64,000 nucleotides of DNA from Linnemannia hyalina (GCA_019671135.1 JAHRHY010000004.1:682001-746000); one strand, 5' to 3'. Shown: positions 22,012-34,915, counted from the stretch's first letter. Notes: a model not told the origin generated them from the sequence alone. A program made the numbers and translations.

Positions 22012-24325
22012 TCAATACCTAAACGCCCCCTTGCAACGCATACCTTCCACTTCAACAAGGGTACTATCCTTGCGGGAGACAATCATATACACCTCCCGAT
22101 CCTCAAACCGTTTCCCAACAATCCAATAATTCGATGGCGACCGTGTCGTAATCTCGGTCGCATCCGGCATCCGATCAAAATCTTGCCTGATATCCAACAA
22201 CGACATTGCAACCTCCGATCCCAACATCAATGCCCCCGAACTACTGCCTATTCCCGAGCCCTTCCCAACTCCCGATATTGTTCCCAACTGCGTCTTGATC
22301 GCCAAGTTCATCCGATTGAAATACAAGAACCGGATCTCCTTGTCGTTGGCGATTGTACCTCCGAGCCCACGTGCTGTCATCGCGTCCTTGACCACCTGGC
22401 GAGCTACATCCTCCAGAAGTGATCGACTCGTCTCGCCGTTGCCGCTCGTTGGGTCCAGTAATGGCGCATCGTGAACAAGACCTGAGACGAATTCTTCCAT
22501 TTCCCGCATGAACGACTCCTGATCCTCTAGTATCATGTTCCCCTCCTTGTCCAACGTTGGTACAAAGAAGCATAGGTTAAGTCCGCTCTTGTGCTAAAAA
22601 GTCGGAAAAAAAAAGGAAACAATAACGCAATGGTCAATAAAAGTGCCGTCATCTCTGGTATGTGCAAAGGTGACGCATGTAATTGAAGCCTACCTTGAGG
22701 GTGATACCGATGTGCTCATCCACATCCTCACTGGCGATAAACTCTCCAAACCACAGTGGATTCGCTTGCGCTTTCACGCCACTGGTCAGTCCTGCCTCTG
22801 ATTCTCCTGAGGCCCGAGGACTGGCTCCAGATCCCAAAGCTCCTGACAATGCGTTTCCAGTATTCACACCGTCAATGCTGCGAATAGAAGGTGCAGGTGA
22901 ACCGACACGAGATGTAGGTCTGAGCGGTGGTGTCGAGGGCGGTGTTGATGCAGACGACGAAGACTTGTAGAATCCGAAAATACTCGTGTTCGACCATGAC
23001 TTGCCAAACTTGAACGTTGAGGTCTATTTTCATCCATGAGCCAAAAAAAAAAACTATAAATAACCAGTATACTCTTCACGATATCCTGGCAAGCAGTCAT
23101 TTCAAGATGAACAGGACCTACCTTGCTCTTGCGTCCAGCTTCACTCCGGTCAAGGGCAGAGTTCTGAGCACTAGCACCATCAAACCCAGAAGTTTGCACA
23201 ACCTGCTTCCACACAGCCCTCAAATCTTCATCCCTCACATCACTCGACACCAACTGGTCCTCAAAAGTCACCATCGAATGTGTCACCACCGGTCCTGCTC
23301 CGTTTGACCGATAATTCTCCTTGACAGCCTGGAGCAACCGATCAACGCTTAAATAACTCGTCCGACTCAATGGCAAGTATTGAATCCCGTCCAGCGCCTT
23401 TTCAAGACTCATCGTCGTCCGGTCAAACTCCCAACCCAGAACCCATGATTCGAAAAACTCTTCCAATCGTCGTTGCAAAGGGCGAGTGTTGCCCTCATGC
23501 GCATGGACAAGGCTCTCCATGGTTCCGTGGGTGACCCTGAACATTGCATAGGCTTGGCGTAAGAGCGCAGAGACGACTGTGTCGTGGACTTCGTGCTCAA
23601 GGTACTCTGTGATCACCCTAGGTTTCCCGTCCGTGCCTTTGACCGTCCTCTTTGCCGTGCCCAATTCGATCGACTACATGCAGCAAGAAAGAAAAAAAAA
23701 AAGACAGAGTAGATGAGTGTTTGTTCTGATGAAGCTCAATAATTACGTCCGCTGTGAAATAGCTTTGTTTTGTCAGGGCCGTTCTTTTACCAAGTTCAGC
23801 CAGTATCCTGGTTCTGCCTCATAAAACACCAACCGGTTCTTTTGAGAGTGCACATTCTCACACGGCACCGTAGGCGAGAATATCCTAAATCCAAAAAAAG
23901 ACAACAAAAGATCAAATCAGTAAGAAAAACCAACGATCCATTCCCAACGAACGTTCGCCTCCAAACCTCACGCCACAAGCGCAACCCGTCACGTCCCCCC
24001 CTCCCTCCCTTCCAACAAAATCGTCTCCTTGCAAAAAACTTTACCGAGCAAAGTTAACAAGCCCCTGGGCCAGTCCAATATTCCGCATCTTGGCGTCAAT
24101 AGAAACCGTCTTTCGGGCAACATAATACAACAGCTGCTCGTGCTGTGTCTCGTCTGTGGGACCAAAGTCTGGGTTGTAGATACAAAAGTAGTTCAGCGAT
24201 GCTGGGGTTATGGTGAGTCCATTTCCTGATGATGTTGAGGAGGGTGATGTAGCTGAAGAGGTTGTTGCTCCTGCGGCGCCGGTGGGCGGTGAGGAGGAGG
24301 CGGCAGCGGCTGATGAGCTGTACAT
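22012..24325 (-). CDS. CCZ1: vacuolar fusion protein CCZ1 (Mon1-Ccz1 Rab7 exchange factor subunit)
   Basis: Five exons, 24325-24045, 23884-23791, 23673-23122, 23023-22694 and 22593-22012, give 612 residues. After a Ser/Ala/Thr-rich leader the protein shows the CCZ1 first longin domain (NYFCIYNPDFGPTDETQHEQLLYYVARK, IGLAQGLVNFAR). Internal homology continues through VPCENVHSQKNRLVFYEAEPGYWLNL. The C-terminal longin region ends with NYWIVGKRFEDREVYMIVSRKDSTLVEVE. A Ser/Pro-rich low-complexity insert sits at about residues 320-400. Ccz1 pairs with Mon1 to exchange GDP for GTP on Ypt7/Rab7 at late endosomes and vacuoles, which drives fusion and autophagosome delivery. The length is within the range of fungal Ccz1. 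All exon phases are consistent, so the model is reliable; the true start could differ by a few residues. Confidence 0.93.
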
Positions 24326-24680
24326 TGTTTTTGTGAATGGAAGAAAAGGAGAAGAGGAAAGAAAAGATGGGATGCCATCCTTCAGCTGAGCTGGCTTGCA
24401 GCTGATACTAAGTTGGAACAAGGGGCGCGTGACGCGTTTTTCATTTCGAGGGTGTTCGTTGCTTTTTATTTTGGCCCTGCTTTGTGCTTCTAAGACGTTG
24501 TAGCAACAGGTTGCGGTTGTGTGCACAGGGCGGAAGGGCAATGAAAGAAAGAAATGGACAGAGAGAGGAAGAGTAGGGAGGGGTGGCTGCCTATAGCTTA
24601 GGTCAGGCAAACGAAGAAAAAGGCAATTCATGATGCTCGCACCACAGATAATCTGATCCAGGAGCAGGGACAGATGATTC

Positions 24681-27600
24681 TATAACGCCCACTGTTGAAT
24701 GTCATCGGCAGTCGTAACGGTCCTAATAAACAGTAGCAAAAACAATTGGTTAGGATCACATTTCAAGTGCATGGATTGATACCATCGACACTAACAGACA
24801 ATAGCAATCAAATGGGTTCCAACGAGAAACGTACTTGACAAAGTCCAGAGGGTATTCCTTGCGAAGGAGGTTGGCCAAGACCTTGCCTGGTCCTAAAGAG
24901 ATATAGTCGTGCACATTCTCCTGGTCCCGCAGGCATTTTATGCTCGTGTGCCACTGAACAGTTCCTGTCACCTGCCGCACCAACAGGTCCGAGATATCCT
25001 CCACCTTCGTAATCTATGAATTCATGCGAGAATAGACAGCCTGGTTAGTTTATCCACTTTGGTCCTTGTGAGCCTGTTGTCGTCCTGTTTGCAGCAACTT
25101 GAATCACACTTACGGGCTTGGCGGTGACATTGGAAATGACATTGATCACTGGCTTTTTGAAGTGCACATTCTTGAGAGCGACCTTCATCTCATCCGCCGC
25201 CGGCTGCATCAGACTACAATGGAAAGGCGCCCTACAAGTACAGTAATAAAAGTGAAGAAACCTGTAAGTAAAGACGCTTCTATCAATTGCGTTCAAAAGG
25301 ACAGCTTTCAGAATGGACTCTTGGCTACTTACGAGACAGGAAGATCCACAGCACGGGCAGCAATCCTCTTTGCCTGAAGCATCCTGGACGCATGGTCAAC
25401 TCCACGGACAGTTCCGCTGATGACCACCTGGAAAGACTATAATATTCGTAAATACGGCCGTTGTTTGAAGTTGTAAAGAAAGTCAGTTACAGAACCTGCA
25501 TTCAGCAGCAACACTCTCCAATTCAAACAACATACTGCATTCCACCAGAACAAAAAAAAAAGGAAACGGTTGGTGGATCTTACGCTATTGATGTTGGCAA
25601 TCTCGGCCAACTCGCCAGCCGGTAGAGACGCCTTGATCTCATCCATTGCTATCACTAGAGATTCCAGCTTGTCGGCACGCACAACTAACGCAGACATGGC
25701 CGTCGTTCCTTTGTTCGTCACCGCCTTTGTCATGGCCTGTCCGCGGAGCCGCTAGAAAGTACGAGGATGACACGCCCAAGATAAACAAACAGAAGAGATG
25801 GTGAGACAAGGAAACTACCACAAGTGTTCCAAACTAAGAACAAAACAAACAAAACAAATGCAAGAAAAACGAGGAAAAAATACGCCTCCTCGCATGCATC
25901 ATCTGAGACAACAATACTTACAACAAGTTTGACAGCGTCATGCAAAGTGACCGCCTTGGTGGCAACAAGGGCAGAATATTCTCCCAATGAGTGACCCAGA
26001 GCATGTTTGCAGCTTTCTTCAATCTTGAATCCACGTTCGCTTTCGAGGACTCTTAGCATTGCAATTGATGTGGTCAGGATGGCTGGTTGCGCATTCTCTG
26101 TCCGTGTGAGATCCTCCTGTGATCCATCAAACATGACGTGTTTCAGTGTGCCTCCCAATGCATCGTCGGCCTCGTCCACGACTTGTCGTGCAACAGAGTA
26201 GGTATCGTACAAGTCCTTGCCCATCCCAACAAACTGAGATCCTTGGCCTATGTGTGAGAATTACGAGAAATGAAAAACAGTAAGGATCAAAAAAGCTCGT
26301 TCTTGAGGTATGTCTATGATTGCCTTGACCTTTTCCATCACTGTTTTTCCGCTCCTAGCCGTATCTGTCCAATCCTTCCTCATTCACCCCTTGCCTCCTT
26401 TTTTACACCTTCGTCCTGACCCTCTTTGCTGTAGAATGAGCGTGGTGTCGTCATGTCGTAAAGGCAATTGAGCACATTCACGGAACATTAGAAGGCATAA
26501 AAGGGTGGGGTAGCACAAGCGAAAAAGACCAAGCACCAGAGGAAAGAGAAAAAAAAACGACACCGGAGTTTGTGGGAGAGAGCGATCGTGAGAATATTTC
26601 GGCACGATATTCCCAGAGGATGGCGACAGAACGCACGAACTATTTGATTTCCAACAGTCCACAGGAGAGGAAGTGCGAATATTTTTGGGGTGGGAATGTG
26701 GAAGAAAATAAACGGCACAAAACAACGACTGCTCCATCGATCGAGATACTGCTCTCGAATGCCGTTGCACCCCGTCCGTCCGTCTGTTCATCGTTTGGTT
26801 ATTATTATTTGGCAGAGTACAGGACCCCGTGGGTAATTGACCGTCATTATTGTGTGCATGTAGTGCCTGTGTGAGGGAAAAGGGCTTGTTGAAGTAAACA
26901 AGGTTCAACTCCCGGTTGGCCTCTTTTAGAAACCACGTTTCCACTCCCCACCCTTCACCTTTACCTCCACCTCCATTCACCCACACCCTTTCGAAATTGT
27001 TCGTTGTTGTCGTTTTGTTGCCGCCGTCGACGACTTTTTTTTGCCGATGAACCCTCTTTTTTTTTTCTTTCTCCTCAAGACAATTCAATGGAAAGGTAAA
27101 GACCTCTTTCTATCTTAAAGTGATATGTTTAGACCAAAGTGAGCATGTCTCTCCTCACCCTTCCCTCGTGTTCGTCACCCAAATAAAATAAAAATTGGCT
27201 CTGGTCTGTTGTTGTGTTTTCTCTGTCTATGATGACTGACAACAGTGTCATCACATTTTTGAGCAGCGTCGGCTAGCTTCTTACCTTCCCCACAATTTTC
27301 TTTTTTTGTCGTTTGGGTTCTCCCTTGTTGTTTATGAGCTATCATCAACATCATCCCTTTTTTCACTCCCTTCACTTGTCTCTCTCTTACAGCAACAATA
27401 ACAACAACAATAAACAGCTACAACCAAAACCATGCATATCATTTGTAATTGCCAGAAATTTCCTTGTGAAAGAACGAAAAGAACGAGAAGTATGAATACA
27501 AAGGAAGCAACGAAGAACAACCAAAGCTATATGCTTAGGCTGGACTTTGGCAACAAAGCAACAAGTCGTACCTGGGAAGAGAATCGCCCAATTGGAACTA

Positions 27601-28126
27601 TCACTACCAGAAGATGTCTATAAATGCGTCCATCCCCACATGGTTACAAAAAAAAAAAGAGTCATTGATTTTTTGATCGATTAGAATACAACTCTTCCAA
27701 GCTTCGCAGCTTACAAAACAAAACAAGTGCATCGAATAAAAAGCCCGAGAGGCTAATTTGCATGTGCGTATGTACCAATGATCTCCTGTTTCTAGGAATA
27801 AACCGTGGCCGAGGAGCAATAGGAGTTGTCTTTGTTGAGGCGTTTGTAGAGATAGGTGTCGTTGTCGTTGTTGTCGTAGTGGCGGCAGTTGTGCCTGGGA
27901 CGCTGCTGAACGCCGGTGGTGCCCTCAGATCGTCCGGCTGTGGAGTTGAAGAGGAAGTGGTGGCGAAGAGCGAATCTGATGAAGAAGAAGTAGCAGTAGG
28001 GATGAGGAGGCGAGGGACGGTAGATGTAGCCTGAGTGGTCTGTTTTGGGATAAGCCTTGAGATGGTGGCAATGGGAGTGACGGCGGCCTTGTCGACCATG
28101 ATGGAGCGGACTGTTGAGCAAGCCAT
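24681..28126 (-). CDS. MCT1: malonyl-CoA:ACP transacylase, probably mitochondrial (type II FAS)
   Basis: Eight exons fit in phase: 28126-27776, 27617-27572, 26247-25922, 25751-25584, 25436-25333, 25231-25114, 25013-24835 and 24723-24681, giving 444 residues. The 46-nt second exon encodes WAILFPG and joins to QGSQFVGMGKDL, restoring the canonical LFPGQGSQ. Catalytic Ser lies in GHSLGEYSAL, the substrate Arg region in LRGQAMTKAV/TAMSALV, and the catalytic His in SAPFHCSLM. The first 117 residues are a Thr/Ser/Pro-rich leader with few acidic residues at its start, consistent with a mitochondrial presequence, though unusually long. The enzyme moves malonyl groups from CoA to mitochondrial ACP for octanoate and lipoate synthesis. 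The intron between exons 2 and 3 is 1324 bp, far longer than the 80-150 bp norm here. Confidence 0.9.
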
Positions 28127-28352
28127 AGTGTTTTGTCTGTTGTATGGTTGTTGTTGGTGGTTGTTGTAGTTGAAAGGTTGTAGTTGAAAGGTTGATTGTT
28201 GTTCGTGTGGTTGTTGGTGAGAAGTAGAGTACAAAGAGTGAGGAGAGATTGTGAGAAAGTAGGGAGCAAAGGAGTGAATGGAACGAAGGAAAAGAAGAGC
28301 AGGCAGAAGTACAAGGAGTCGTAATCGAAAAAGTAAAAAAAGAGAAGGGAGC

Positions 28353-28403
28353 CGCGTGAAAGTTGTGCCCCGCGTGAAAGTTGTGCCCCGCGTGCAACTT
28401 TAC
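28353..28403. repeat. 18-bp tandem repeat upstream of MCT1
   Basis: Copies begin at 28353, 28371 and 28389 (unit CGCGTGAAAGTTGTGCCC). The first two are identical and the third is partial and diverged. It lies 230-280 bases upstream of the MCT1 start and may be a cluster of regulator sites. Confidence 0.85.
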
Positions 28404-29079
28404 TGGACGACTGGCCCGAAATGTCTGTGACTGCGAGTCCCCCGGCCTTGATCGAACGAGATCAATCTCCAAGAGAGGAGAGATACCATGCATATGCATG
28501 GGGAATATTTACTGCTAGAGCATTGCCACAAAGAAATCCAGCGTCGTCATTATCATCATTATCGTCATTGCTGGACTTTCTAAGAGATAAAAAGGTGAGG
28601 GTTAAAAAAGTCCCATAGGAAGGACCTACCCTTTTGTGTGAGACATGTGTGTAGGGTACAAGCCAAGATTCTATCTCACGCGAATGCACATCATATCACT
28701 CCTCGAGGCAAAATAACAGCCATTGCTGCACAACGTGACTTCTTTCTCGCACTGTCAGCTTGGACAGATTAAAAAGCAAAGCACCGCACAGCATCATATC
28801 CAGAATTCAATCACACGAGAATCGTAGAAAAAAGAAAAACGGGGGCTTGCTTTACTTACTAAAAGAATTCGCTAAAGTACAAGTTTCCTTGGAACAAACG
28901 TTGTTTTACTTGAACATGCAGAAACGAAAGAAACACAAACGACTTTTTTTTTGAACCCCCCAAAAGCGCATTCAAATAAGAGGATCTCAACGACCGAGAA
29001 ACAAGCATACAGAAAAAGCAACCTCGCGACTGAATAGGGATGAAAAAACAAAGATCAGAAAAGGTATCCTTTCTCTGGT
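28404..29079. other. intergenic between MCT1 and NHP6
   Basis: About 680 bases. No coding sequence is supported. It includes AT-rich 3' flanking sequence of the minus-strand HMG gene. Confidence 0.6.
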
Positions 29080-29797
29080 TTAGTCGGACTCATCCTCATC
29101 CTCATCTTCATCATCATCCGAGCCGTTGGCCTTCTTGGCGTCATAGGCAGCCTTCTCCTTGGCGTAAGCGGCCTTGGCCTTCTCGTGCTTGGTGTTGTAG
29201 GGCTAAAACAATGAACGTTGACGACAAAGAATGAAGAAAACGTATTAGTGCGTTGAGCAAAAAGAAAAAGAGCGCATAAAAAGCCCAACAAGGAGTTTTC
29301 CGATAAGCAACGAGCGGCTGTTCATTTTTTGCCACCAAAAAACAATGAAATCCGGGGTAAAGTGAAAGAAACAAGGCCAAGAACATACCGCCTTCTGGGC
29401 GTCAGAGTAGCTACGCCACATATCTCCGAGCTTGCGTCCGAGTTCACCTATTAGTCATTTAAAGATGTACACAAAGAGTGAGCAGATCACCCATCAGCAT
29501 ACTTTCAGAACATAGGTAACAAAACATTGGTAGTTTACAGGGATGTTGGGCATAAAGGCACTATTGATCCTCCTGTTTCTTGTCCCTTCCTCGAGGTAGC
29601 TTACCGAAGGATGCATCAGGGTTCTTGGCCTTGATGGCGTCACGGTGGTCATTACAGAACAACAAGTAGGCCGAGAGAGGGTTCTTGGGGGCGTTGGGGT
29701 CCTTCTTAGCTCTCTTCTTCTTCTTCTGCTTGACCTCCACGTTCTTTGCACTGCGCTTTGAGACCTTGGGGGTCTCCTTCTTTGAAACCTTTGGCAT
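29080..29797 (-). CDS. NHP6: NHP6-type HMG-box chromatin protein
   Basis: Exons 29797-29605, 29447-29389 and 29202-29080 give 124 residues. A basic N-terminus (KQKKKKRAKKDPNAPK) leads into a single HMG box: PLSAYLLFCNDHRDAIKAKN, then GELGRKLGDMWRSYSDAQK and PYNTKHEKAKAAYAKEKAAY. This is the Nhp6A/B architecture, extended by an acidic tail (SDDDEDEDEDESD) as in animal HMGB and SSRP1-type proteins and in many filamentous fungi. It binds DNA without sequence preference, bends it, and works with FACT and at Pol II and Pol III promoters. Intron phases agree (1, then 0). The small size, strong basic/acidic polarity and exact motif spacing make the assignment firm. Confidence 0.95.
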
Positions 29798-31127
29798 TCT
29801 GTATGTGTTTTTTTATTTCCTATTTGATCAAAGAGAAGCAAAGCTGTTTGGTTAGATGTACGGTCTGAGAAGGCATAGATTGTGAACAGCCACGAGAGGC
29901 AGGCTGTTTTTGCTCTGTGTAGACGACTTTTATCAGAAAGGTTCTTTAGGCTCGCCACCTTGTTATTTTGCCACCACTTTTGGTTCATTTGGCTTATTGA
30001 ATCAATACACCATCTATCACGCGAGAATCAAAGTATGCGTCTCTCGTTATCGTTCTTCTCCTTCAACAGGGGAACCTGATACGAACGTCTGTCCTCTAGG
30101 GCACCATGGTCCACTGCCGCCACATATAGCACATATAGCATAACGCACACGCAAAAAAAACCATTGAAACTGACGACAATGAAAAAGAACCACTGGAAAA
30201 GAAAAGGGTATTCGTCATTCAAGAAAACAAGAAAACAAGAAAATAGGAAAATAAGAAAAGAGAAAGAAAAGAAAAAAAGGGCAGTGGGAATGAATACAGG
30301 AAAGGGAGGAGGATGGGGATGAAATTCCTCTTGGTGAGAGGAGAGGGGGGGATGGAGGGAAAGGATGGATGATGGGTGTGGGGTCATGAGTATGGACGCG
30401 TAGCCTAGGTTGTCGAGAATAACAAGGGGCTCTTTTTTGGGTTGGGTGGAGGTGGGAAGTGGTGGTGTTTGGTTGTTTCCTTGTTTCCCTCTCTTGTCTC
30501 CAACAGTCAGTCAAAAGTAGCAAGTGGCGGACTTCTGTGTGTATGTGTGCGTTCGAAGTATATGTGCGGGTGTAGTTTGTCAGTTACCTTTGAGGAAGGG
30601 GTGGTGGGGTGGTGGGGGTGGGTGAGTAGTAGTCGGAAGGGAGAAAGAGAGACAAAAAACAGCGCAAAAAAACATCTGCCATATGTATGGTCCTCCGCTC
30701 TTCTTTTGCTCTTTGCTCTTGCTCTGCTGACTGCCTCTCTCTCTGCACAAATCAAAAGGGGCGGTCAGGGCTGACACGACACATATCCCTTCTCACCTCT
30801 TACACATCTTTCGCTTTTTCCACCCCCTGTGGCCATTTTTTTTTTTTTTTTTCGCTGCTGACTCAGGTCGACTATCGCTCTCTCTCTCTTACTCGCACAC
30901 ATACGCACACATACGCACTGCCCACAAAAATCGCACAAAAAAAAGAGCTCCGGCGTGTTTGTGTTATCACCACACACACTGCTACCAGACGTACTTGTCC
31001 TGTACATAGTGCATTTTTGTTTGTTTTGTTTTCTTTTGGTCAAAAAACGCGAACGACAAGACACCTCAGATGAACGATAGGAAAAAAATATATATGAAAA
31101 AGTAACTACCAGAAGAAGCACACTGGT
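29798..31127. other. intergenic between NHP6 and VPS35
   Basis: About 1.3 kb. Purine-rich and A-rich tracts around 30190-30290 and a T run near 30838 are present. CT-rich sequence upstream of 29797 serves the HMG gene. Open frames here are low-complexity and not supported. Confidence 0.6.
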
Positions 31128-34100
31128 TTAAGCAGCATCAAGCTCGGCATACTTCTCGTCACCAGTGTTCTTGCGACGCACGAGGTGGTTGATGGTGTTG
31201 TGGAAGTGTGCCATGACATATTCCGAGATATGCGCAGGGTCATTCTCGAGCAGCGACGACGAGTTGGACGAAGGAGGGTGTTGGTCCGGGTTCTCCATGT
31301 TGCTCAAGTTATTGTTGATCAACTCAATCAATCCGTTCAAGTACTTGACCGTCACCGCCTCATTCTGCTTCTCAAAGTAATAAATGTACCGGTTCAGAAT
31401 CTCAACAAACAGCTCCACGTTTGTCACAGAGTCCATACACGAATCCGCAATCTTGAGCGCCTTCTGCAAACACTCCAAAACACGCTTGCCGTCCCGGTAA
31501 GGCTGTGCCGTCTCTTCTCCATCCTCCTGTTGGCTCACAATCATCGTACCCCACCACAAATGACTGCATGTATACACGGCACGGCACTGGTCGGGCTTCT
31601 TCAACAGCTTGGCTCCGTGAAGCGCGCACTTGGTAATAAGGGTATCATAATGGTCAACGTTGAAGCATGACGTCGTCTGAAGAGTTCCGACCATCAACGT
31701 AATCGCCTGGAACTGAGCCTTGGATTCAGAAATAGACTCTTCGTAGATCGTAAACGCCTAAAGATGAAAAGAATGAAAAGAATGAAAACGAACGCGTTCA
31801 ATTGGTCAGTCTTGAATGTCCCGTGTCAATTCAATCCGAACCGTTTGAACGTTCGAAAAGGATTGGACTGTACCTGGACAAAGAACTCGTAGCAGATATC
31901 CTCAAATCCGCACTCATCAGCACTCTGACCAGCCAACAAGAACAGACGCAAGACCACTTCCGAGTTGTCGACCTTGCTGTGAAGAATGGAGATGACCTGG
32001 TGGATGAATCGGAACAAGGTCGAGCACTTCTTCTCCCAACCTTCATCCTGATCCTGCAACTTCTTGAAGCGGCGAGCCAACTTGACAGCCTGGATCACCA
32101 ATGGTGGGAACATGTAGCGGATACGCTCGCCGCCATCACCAAACTGTTTCCTGGCTGCAGACAGAATAGCAGCCTGTGTATCTGCGTCCTCACTCTTGAA
32201 CAGGTGAATGATGCGAGCCAGCTGACCCTGCTCCTCTGCAAACTCTTCCAGATCAACATTGCCGCTCTCGTTGCGATTGCTGCGCGTGTTACGGAAGGGG
32301 CTCGAGTTGTGGCCGCCGTCTTTCTGGTCGCGAACCATAACCGCGCAAATCTCCAAGATTCCATTCACATCCTCGGGCGAGCTGAGGATGGTCTCGTTCT
32401 TCAAAACAGATCCGACAACAGCGTGGGCGATTGCACGGCGAGTAGGGTAGGGCTGCAAGGCGAGGAGGTGGGTAAAGTTGGTGAGCTCCAAGAGAGTGAG
32501 GATGGTGGGGTAGTGCTGGATGGGTGCCATGAGAAGGCTCTGGAGGTTGTTGATAGTGTCCTTGTGCTGGAGCTCAGGGCTCTCGTTGTATTCGACAGTC
32601 TTCTCCTTGGCGAATCCAAGCACCTGATCGGCATATCCGAGGTTGTCAGGATAGCAGCTCAGTGACAAGTTAATCAACGAGACCAACAAAGCAGTGATAT
32701 CCTGAATCGAAAGGTCAGGGCGGAACTATTCAAGACAACGTCAACGTCAACGCAGCAGTTAAAAAATGGATGTTAGACTCAGGAGCTTGGTTTTGCCTGA
32801 AGCATTTACAGTCTTGACGCCACCAATTGAATAAGCATTGCATACCTTCACAAGCTCGACAATCTTGCCCCAAAAGATCTCAAAGAGCTTGACGTCCTCA
32901 GGGATGCCACGAATCTTGCGGACCTTGGGAGGCTTGGGGGCAGGGGCAGCCTGCTCCTCTGTAGCAGCAGCCTCATCTTCAGCCTCCTTAGCTTCACCTT
33001 CCTCGCCTTCCTCGCCCTCCTCGGTCTCCTTGGCCTCCTCGTTCTCGTTCTCTGCATCACCCTCCTTAGCTTCCTCCTCCTCCTCCTCGCCGTCGGCCTT
33101 GATAGAGGCAGCCTTAGGCGAAGCTGGTGCCTCTGATTCCTCATCGTCATCGTTGCTGTCAGCCTCCCTGGCAGCGTGGGCTGCAAGTCGATCAACCAAA
33201 GCGATAACAATCTGCTTGACGTTGACTTTAGGGTGCAATTGAGCAGTAGCCGAGAGTAATGGTCCCAAAGTGCGCAAGTGGAAGTCGTCGGGGAAAACCT
33301 AGTACGTATTTACAGGCAACAAAGACAAAAGTGAATAACTCTAAAAGCATTATCTTGTATACGCGCACAAAAGTAGCTTCGAAAAAGTCGCCCATACCTG
33401 AATAATGACCTCCATGAGGTACTCTTGGGCGATCACGTCCTTGCAGCTGACAATCTGCTCCAGAACGCTGGGTAAAATTGTCTATTAGGGACGGACGAGA
33501 GTTGCCCACACCGTGAGAGAGTTAGTTTTGAGAACATTGCAGAAAAAAAGTTCATACCTATGCATGTTTGGATTAACATCGCGATTGTTGATCTCCTATA
33601 AATGTAGGAAAACACATACCGACTGATAGACGCGCAAGTCGACGCTGTCTAATTGACTGAGACGAACGAGGTTGGTACCGACAAGAATCCTGAGTTCCTT
33701 GCGCTCCAACTCACGCTTCTCGCGTTCGCGAGAGTGGCCCTGGTGTTGAAGACGAACCCACAGCTTGTTCATCTCGATAAAGTTAGTGAGGATGAATTGG
33801 ATCGAGTCTGTAATGTTTCCTTCGGGTCTATTGTCATGAAAGAAGTTTCTCAGTATTAGTGAATTGCGATCAACTCGGAACACGTCAAAACAAGAGACTT
33901 TTCTTCAGGAAAACAATGACCCTTCAACAAGTAGAAAGCTGCTTACCCGTCCTCAGTGCCCAAAGGGAGACCGTTGCGGGTCTGTCCACTGAGGTAATAT
34001 CTCAAGAATAATCCACGGGTTGGGTGCTGAACTCCGCGTGTCATCTCCATCATATCGCGCATGATCTCCTTGACGGGAGCATCGGGCATTTCCATGTAGA

Positions 34101-34915
34101 CGCTTCCAACAGTGACCATGAGGTAAAGACGGGGGACGATGTTTCCTGCGTATTGAACCAACTCATAGAGATCGGCCAAGTGGTGTCTCCCGCTCTGATG
34201 GGCCTCCTTGAGGTAAGTGGTGACGTGGCGAAGGGCGTCGAAGATGGCCATATCTGCAAAAGCAAAGCCAAAAGAAAAGATAAAATGATACGGTCAGTTG
34301 CTTGGCACCAAAAACTTAACGGATCATATTTTTTTCTGGGGAAGGTTCTGGGGTTGCAGGTTCCTAGATGCGAATTGACGCAACTGACAGCTTGATTGAT
34401 CATGATACCCACTTACAGAGCTCATAGTAGTTCTTGGGCGTCAAGTTGGAGGTTCTCAGCTCCGAGAGCATGGTCGAACAGTGCTTCAAGCCATCCATAA
34501 GCTTGTTGTTGTCCTAGAACCATTGTGAGAAAAAAAGCGGAGGGTGTCAGCAGGTGCATTACGCTGGGGGTCAGACGGGCGAGTCCCCGTCAAGCGTGAA
34601 AAAGGGGGGGTTGTAGGAAATAAAAGGTGAAGTCGGAGGAGGAGGAAGGGGTGAGGGAGAGGTGAGGTAGGTCATGCTTCCTTTGCATGTGCAACGTGGC
34701 CGCCGACTAGACCCACTCTGTATTATTTTCTTTCTGCTTTCCGCTGTACGTGGAACGTCGAGACAAGGGTGTGAATGAGAGTGATATGAGGAGAGAGGAG
34801 AAGAGAAGGTCCTTACGAGACAGCGCTTCATTTGGAAGGACTGGACCTTGACGACGGTCAGGGCATCCTCCAGGAGCTTTGCTTGGTCCTCTGCGGATGG
34901 TGTCGGGGTCGCCAT
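31128..34915 (-). CDS. VPS35: vacuolar protein sorting-associated protein 35 (retromer core)
   Basis: Eight exons, 34915-34817, 34513-34417, 34253-33947, 33827-33620, 33481-33398, 33298-32846, 32725-31874 and 31757-31128, give 909 residues with consistent phases. The N-terminus has the family signature [23 protein letters not shown], and the VPS26-binding PRLYL motif is at residues ~106-110. The alpha-solenoid follows ([50 protein letters not shown]). The C-terminal half holds the VPS29-binding part. VPS35 scaffolds the retromer trimer that recycles receptors from endosomes to Golgi and plasma membrane and is recruited by Rab7, linking it to CCZ1 nearby. An acidic insert of ~70 residues (about 300-380) with long Glu runs lies in the middle of the solenoid, which explains the length above the animal ~800. 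A CACGTG box stands ~140 bases upstream of the start. Confidence 0.97.

Noticed and set aside
26384..27088. 234-codon minus-strand frame within the long MCT1 intron
   Set aside because: Low-complexity start, no domain, and it lies between two exons that join in phase.
33558..33595. Possible 38-nt exon in VPS35 between 33620 and 33481
   Set aside because: It has usable splice sites but breaks the reading phase. Direct joining gives the conserved [15 protein letters not shown].
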